Made by a program: the position numbers and the translations under genes
The notes under the pieces: model-generated
What the model was told of the DNA's origin: nothing
Database searches by the model: none
What the model saw: the letters and a program-made list of their open reading frames with translations, nothing else
Origin: Rhodothermota bacterium
GTDB lineage: Bacteria > Hydrogenedentota > Hydrogenedentia > Hydrogenedentales > GCA-2746185
DNA length: 9,712 bases
Assembly (NCBI GenBank): GCA_009885415.1
Contig: VFKU01000236.1
Location: forward strand, 1 to 9,712
Direction of reading: 5' to 3'
Part shown: positions 6,544 to 9,712 of the stretch, in pieces
Position numbering within the stretch: the first letter of the stretch is position 1
Layout of the letters: each line of letters begins with the position of its first letter

Positions 6544-8958
6544 ATGAATGTTGCGCAGGTGGTTGATTCGCTGCGGGGGGACCGGGAGTTCTGCGAGCAT
6601 TTGTCGGCTTGGAATGTGGTGCCGGCGCGGGAGGCGCGGTGTGCGGGGTGGCCGGCGGGGCTGGATGCTCGGCTGGTGGCGGGGCTGAAGAAGCGAGGGA
6701 TGCCGGCTTTGTACACGCATCAGGCGCAGGCGGTGGAGGCGGCGCTGGCGGGTGAGAATGTTTGCGTGGTGACGCCGACGGCTTCGGGGAAGACGCTTTG
6801 TTACAACGTGCCGGTGTTGCAGCGGATGATCGAGTCGATGCGGGCCGTCGAAAAAAGAGCGGGGGCGTTGGTTGATTCGCGGTCGCGCGGGAGCGCGACC
6901 CTCCCCGGTGTGCGGGAGTTGCAGGCGGGCGGGAGCGCGGTGAGCCCTACGGCGCGGGCGCTGTATCTGTTTCCGACGAAGGCGCTGTCGCAGGACCAGG
7001 TGCATGAGTTGCAGTCGCTGATCGAGGGGCTGGAGGTCAAGATCGGGACTTACACTTTCGACGGGGACACGCCGAATTCCGCGCGGCGCGCGATCAAGAA
7101 CGCGGGGCACATTGTGGTGACGAACCCGGACATGTTGCACTCGGGGATCCTGCCGCATCACACGACGTGGATCCGGCTGTTCGAGAACTTACAGTTTATC
7201 GTTATCGATGAGTTGCATCATTATCGCGGGGTGTTTGGGAGCCACCTGGCGAGCATCATCCGGCGCTTGAAACGCATCTGCGCGTTCTACGGGTCGAAGC
7301 CGCAGTTCATTTGTTGCAGCGCGACGATTGCGAACCCGCAGGAGATCGCGCAGAAGATCATTGAGGCGCCGGTGCGGCTGGTGAACGACAACGGCGCGCC
7401 CTCGGGCGAGCGGCATTTTCTGTTTTACAATCCGCCGGTGGTGAACCGGGAGTTGGGCATCCGCATGCCGGTGGTGAAAGAGGCGACGCGGATCGCGAAG
7501 TATTTTTTGTCGAAGGACATCCAGACGATTATCTTCGCGCGGAGCCGGTTGCGGGTGGAGTTGCTGGCGCGGGAGATCAAGGAGGCGGTGAAGAAGCTCG
7601 GCAAGAACCCCGATTTGGTGAAGGGGTATCGCGGGGGCTACCTGCCGACGGAGCGGCGCGAGATCGAGAAGGGCCTGCGCGAGGGCAAGCTGATGACGGT
7701 GGTGAGCACGAACGCGCTCGAGCTGGGCATCGACATCGGCGGGCTGGACGTGTGCATCATGACGGGCTATCCGGGGAATGTGGCGAGCACCTGGCAGCAG
7801 GCGGGCCGCGCGGGGCGGCGGAACACGGTGTCGATGTCGATCATGGTCGCGTCGAGCGCGCCGCTGGACCAGTACATCATCAATCACCCGGAGTATTTCC
7901 TCGGGCAGACGCCGGAGAACGCGACGGTGGACCCGAACAATTTGCAGATTATGATGAGCCACGTGAAGTGCGCGGCCTTTGAGTTGCCATTCATCGACGG
8001 CGAGGCCTTTGGGCTGGACGCGGTCTCGACGCAGGAGATGCTGCGCTTTCTTGAAGAGAAGCAGGTGCTGCGGCATGTGAAGAACAAGTGGCACTGGAAC
8101 GAGCAGACGTATCCGGCGGAGGAGATTAGTCTGCGGACGGCGTCGCCGGGAAATGTGGTGATTCTCGATACGACAAAGGAAGGCCGCGTGATCGGCGAGG
8201 TGGATTTGTTCAACGCGCCGACAGAGGTCTACGAGAACGCGATCTATATCCATCAGAGCGAGCAGTACACGATCGACCGGCTGGATTTGGACGACCGCAA
8301 GGCGTATGCGCGGCCGGTCGAGACGGACTACTACACGGACGCGCAGATCAAGGCGGACCTGAAGGTGATCGAGATTTTCCAGGAGGAGCACCGCGCGGGG
8401 GCGGACATCCGGCATGGCGAGCTGAGCGTGACGTGGCTGCCGACGATGTACAAGAAGATAAAGTTCGGGACGCTGGAAAACGTCGGCTGGGGCGAGATTC
8501 ATCTGCCCGAGAGCACGATGCACACGACAGCGTATTGGCTGGAGTATCCGGAGGACGTGGCGCTGCGCTGCGGGTTGACGCAGGACGATTTGGGCGGGGC
8601 GCTGAACGCGCTGGCGAATGCGCTGCGGCAGGTGGCGCCGGTGCAGGTGCTCTGCGACGTGACCGATATCCGCGCGCATGCGGACTTGAAGTCGCCGTTT
8701 TCGGAGCGGCCGTCGGTTGTGTTGTACGAGACCTATCCGGGCGGCGTAGGATTCAGCGAGAAGTTGTTTTCGCACCATCAACGCTTGCTGGAGTCGGCGG
8801 TGTCGTTGCTGAGCGATTGTGAGTGCAAGGAAGGGTGTCCGAGTTGCGTAGGACCGGCGGTGGAGACGGGGCCGCATGGGAAGTCGGGGGCCTTGATGCT
8901 CGCGCGGATTGCGTTGGGGTTGGGGATTGAGGCGCTGGTGAAGAAGGAAGCGGTATAG
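6544..8958 (+). CDS. mrfA: MrfA/YprA-family DEAD/DEAH-box helicase with C-terminal zinc-binding (MZB/DUF1998) domain
   Basis: The product is an 804-residue superfamily 2 helicase of the YprA/MrfA type. B. subtilis MrfA works with the exonuclease MrfB in excision of mitomycin C DNA adducts. The Q-motif-like LYTHQAQAV is at about 57-65. Motif I is TPTASGKT (77-84), Ia LYLFPTKAL (140-148), II DELHHYRGVFGSH (222-234), III SAT (259-261), IV TIIFARSR (328-335), V STNALELGIDIGGLD (388-402) and VI QQAGRAGRR (418-426). The C-terminal segment has the family's CxCx3CxxC cysteines (C759, C761, C765, C768), followed by SGALMLARIALGLG. ATG at 6544 is preceded by GGGGG and is the only start giving the full N-terminus. 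The protein is longer than the approximately 750-residue B. subtilis relative, mostly because of an extra segment at about residues 100-136. Third positions favour G, unlike the C-favouring upstream operon. It heads a probable operon with the next two genes. Confidence 0.92.
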   Translation: MNVAQVVDSLRGDREFCEHLSAWNVVPAREARCAGWPAGLDARLVAGLKKRGMPALYTHQAQAVEAALAGENVCVVTPTASGKTLCYNVPVLQRMIESMRAVEKRAGALVDSRSRGSATLPGVRELQAGGSAVSPTARALYLFPTKALSQDQVHELQSLIEGLEVKIGTYTFDGDTPNSARRAIKNAGHIVVTNPDMLHSGILPHHTTWIRLFENLQFIVIDELHHYRGVFGSHLASIIRRLKRICAFYGSKPQFICCSATIANPQEIAQKIIEAPVRLVNDNGAPSGERHFLFYNPPVVNRELGIRMPVVKEATRIAKYFLSKDIQTIIFARSRLRVELLAREIKEAVKKLGKNPDLVKGYRGGYLPTERREIEKGLREGKLMTVVSTNALELGIDIGGLDVCIMTGYPGNVASTWQQAGRAGRRNTVSMSIMVASSAPLDQYIINHPEYFLGQTPENATVDPNNLQIMMSHVKCAAFELPFIDGEAFGLDAVSTQEMLRFLEEKQVLRHVKNKWHWNEQTYPAEEISLRTASPGNVVILDTTKEGRVIGEVDLFNAPTEVYENAIYIHQSEQYTIDRLDLDDRKAYARPVETDYYTDAQIKADLKVIEIFQEEHRAGADIRHGELSVTWLPTMYKKIKFGTLENVGWGEIHLPESTMHTTAYWLEYPEDVALRCGLTQDDLGGALNALANALRQVAPVQVLCDVTDIRAHADLKSPFSERPSVVLYETYPGGVGFSEKLFSHHQRLLESAVSLLSDCECKEGCPSCVGPAVETGPHGKSGALMLARIALGLGIEALVKKEAV
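6881..6900. repeat. Palindromic repeat inserted in-frame within the helicase gene
   Basis: A perfect 8-bp stem GGTCGCGC/GCGCGACC with loop GGGA lies inside the coding sequence. Its GCGGGAGCGCG core (6887-6897) recurs exactly 42 bases (14 codons) later at 6929-6939. Together they encode the low-complexity segment around residues 112-133 (RSRGSATLPG, then QAGGSAVSPT), which lies between helicase motifs I and Ia, where relatives have only a short linker. Confidence 0.55.
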
Positions 8959-8983
8959 CGTTTTGATTTGTAGGAAAGAACTG

Positions 8984-9277
8984 ATGGACTCTGCGAACGA
9001 ATTCGTATTGATATCGGCGGCTATCATGGGCTCCATTAGTGTTTTTAACGGGATTGGGCTATTTCACACTTACAAGAAACTGAAGGCTGGAGCAATCGAC
9101 GTGCGAACGAAACTCATACTAACGGTCCAGTCGTTGGCGCAGGTGGTTACATTTTGCGTGTTGATCGCGATCGCTTACGTGGCATGGTTTCATAGAACCA
9201 ATGATATTAGCTACGAGAGAATCATGAAGGGCGGCAGTTCCGATTCAAATCAAACTGAGATACATCTTAATCCGTGA
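8984..9277 (+). CDS. Small two-helix membrane protein between mrfA and mrfB homologues
   Basis: The 97-residue product has two hydrophobic helices (about residues 7-27 and 49-71) joined by a basic loop YKKLKAGAIDVRTKL. A polar, Ser/Asn-rich tail of about 25 residues ends it. I chose ATG at 8984 because AGGAAAG stands at 8972-8978, a good ribosome site. The frame also opens at a TTG at 8963 without such a site. The gene starts 25 bases after the helicase stop and ends 33 bases before the exonuclease start, all on one strand. A hand count gives about 45% GC from 9001 to 9277, against about 60-78% in sampled flanking lines, so it looks foreign or under weak selection. I do not recognise the family. 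The basic loop suggests an N-out/C-out hairpin, but that is inference. Confidence 0.7.
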   Translation: MDSANEFVLISAAIMGSISVFNGIGLFHTYKKLKAGAIDVRTKLILTVQSLAQVVTFCVLIAIAYVAWFHRTNDISYERIMKGGSSDSNQTEIHLNP

Positions 9278-9310
9278 CGGAACCATTGGGACCTAAACGC
9301 CAGAGCCGCA

Positions 9311-9712
9311 ATGCCTGATCAATCCGCAAAAATCGCGCAACTCCGCGCGCTGCTGAATACTCCCGGCGTGATGGGCGGGGCGCAGTTCCGCGCGGTGGCC
9401 GAGGAGCGCGACGCTTCGCGCGCGCGGGGCGACTTCGAAATCCAGCACGTCGTGCCCGGCGAATTCGTGGGCGACCCGACAGATGGGTTCTACTTGGTGC
9501 GCCATGACTTCCCGCTAGCGTGGGAGCATGGATGCATGGCGCTGGAGTCTGCGCTCGCGGCCGACGCTCGGCACGTCGCCACTTCCGGCAACGACGACGA
9601 GCTCGCCGCCTTCGATCCGCGCAAAGCGGTGTTTGTGGATACCGAGACGACCGGGCTCATGGGCGGGACGGGGACCGTCCTGTTCCTGGTAGGCGTCGGA
9701 TACTTCACCGAG
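9311..9712 (+). CDS. mrfB: MrfB/YprB-family RNase H-like exonuclease, N-terminal part (3' end outside window)
   Basis: The open frame starts at ATG 9311 and runs off the window after 134 residues. Residues 112-132 read VFVDTETTGLMGGTGTVLFL and onward, the motif I block of the YprB RNase H-like domain. The D-x-E pair in VDTET provides the first two metal ligands of a DEDD exonuclease. The GGTGTVLFLVGVGYF wording is specific to this family rather than to DnaQ proofreading subunits. The roughly 110 residues before it (beginning MPDQSAKIAQLRALLNTPG) match the usual leader ahead of the nuclease domain. In B. subtilis MrfB is the 3'-5' exonuclease partner of the MrfA helicase, and the co-directional position here supports the same role. 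No strong Shine-Dalgarno sequence is seen. The C-terminal part, including any TPR region and the remaining catalytic acids, is not visible. Confidence 0.85.
   Translation, partial: MPDQSAKIAQLRALLNTPGVMGGAQFRAVAEERDASRARGDFEIQHVVPGEFVGDPTDGFYLVRHDFPLAWEHGCMALESALAADARHVATSGNDDELAAFDPRKAVFVDTETTGLMGGTGTVLFLVGVGYFTE

Noticed and set aside
6370..7161. 263-aa - strand open frame opposite the helicase start
   Set aside because: It contains CHSERSEESP, a known spurious repeat translation, and the rest is antisense to the real helicase with Arg/His/Pro bias.
7189..9036. 615-aa - strand frame opposite the helicase gene
   Set aside because: It is Arg/His/Leu-rich antisense sequence without motifs; the + strand carries the helicase signature blocks.

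Overview
The window is a GC-rich (estimated 60-65%) bacterial chromosome segment. It holds five recognisable genes, two small membrane-protein genes, and one repeat-rich gap of about 675 bp. No tRNA, rRNA, CRISPR array, transposase or phage gene is visible. Housekeeping genes sit beside dispersed palindromic repeats, and the uroporphyrinogen decarboxylase is divergent. This fits an uncultured or poorly sampled phylum such as Hydrogenedentota, Planctomycetota or Acidobacteriota. The assignment is a low-confidence inference, because nothing here is diagnostic.

Region 1 (1-1850): the 3' end of an acyl-CoA dehydrogenase gene on the + strand meets a hemE-like gene on the - strand. Between them lies a strong 15-bp-stem hairpin, probably a shared terminator, and a second 10-bp-stem hairpin spans the hemE stop codon. 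Just upstream of hemE, on the same strand, is a 51-codon gene for a two-helix membrane protein, probably in the same transcript.

Region 2 (1850-5868): a divergent + strand pair. A large polytopic DUF2339 membrane protein overlaps a class II tRNA nucleotidyltransferase / poly(A) polymerase-type gene by 4 bases (GTGA). A perfect TATAAT lies inside the first codons of the longest DUF2339 frame, so the true start may be the TTG at 1958.

Region 3 (5869-6543): no convincing gene. It contains a 10-bp periodic repeat, a 20-nt perfect hairpin, a 69-nt symmetric element that can fold as a three-way junction, and a repeat recognisable as the source of the spurious 'CHSERSEES' translations seen in many genomes. 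A plausible sigma-70 promoter follows and leads into the next gene.

Region 4 (6544-9712): a mitomycin-repair-type locus. It encodes an MrfA/YprA-family DEAD/DEAH helicase with its four-cysteine C-terminal zinc motif, then a small two-helix membrane protein of markedly lower GC (about 45%), then the start of an MrfB/YprB-family DEDD exonuclease that runs off the window. In Bacillus subtilis MrfA and MrfB act together in excision of mitomycin C adducts. Here the pair is separated by the low-GC membrane gene, and the helicase carries a repeat-derived, in-frame insertion between motifs I and Ia. These two oddities and the three-way-junction element are the main points of interest.
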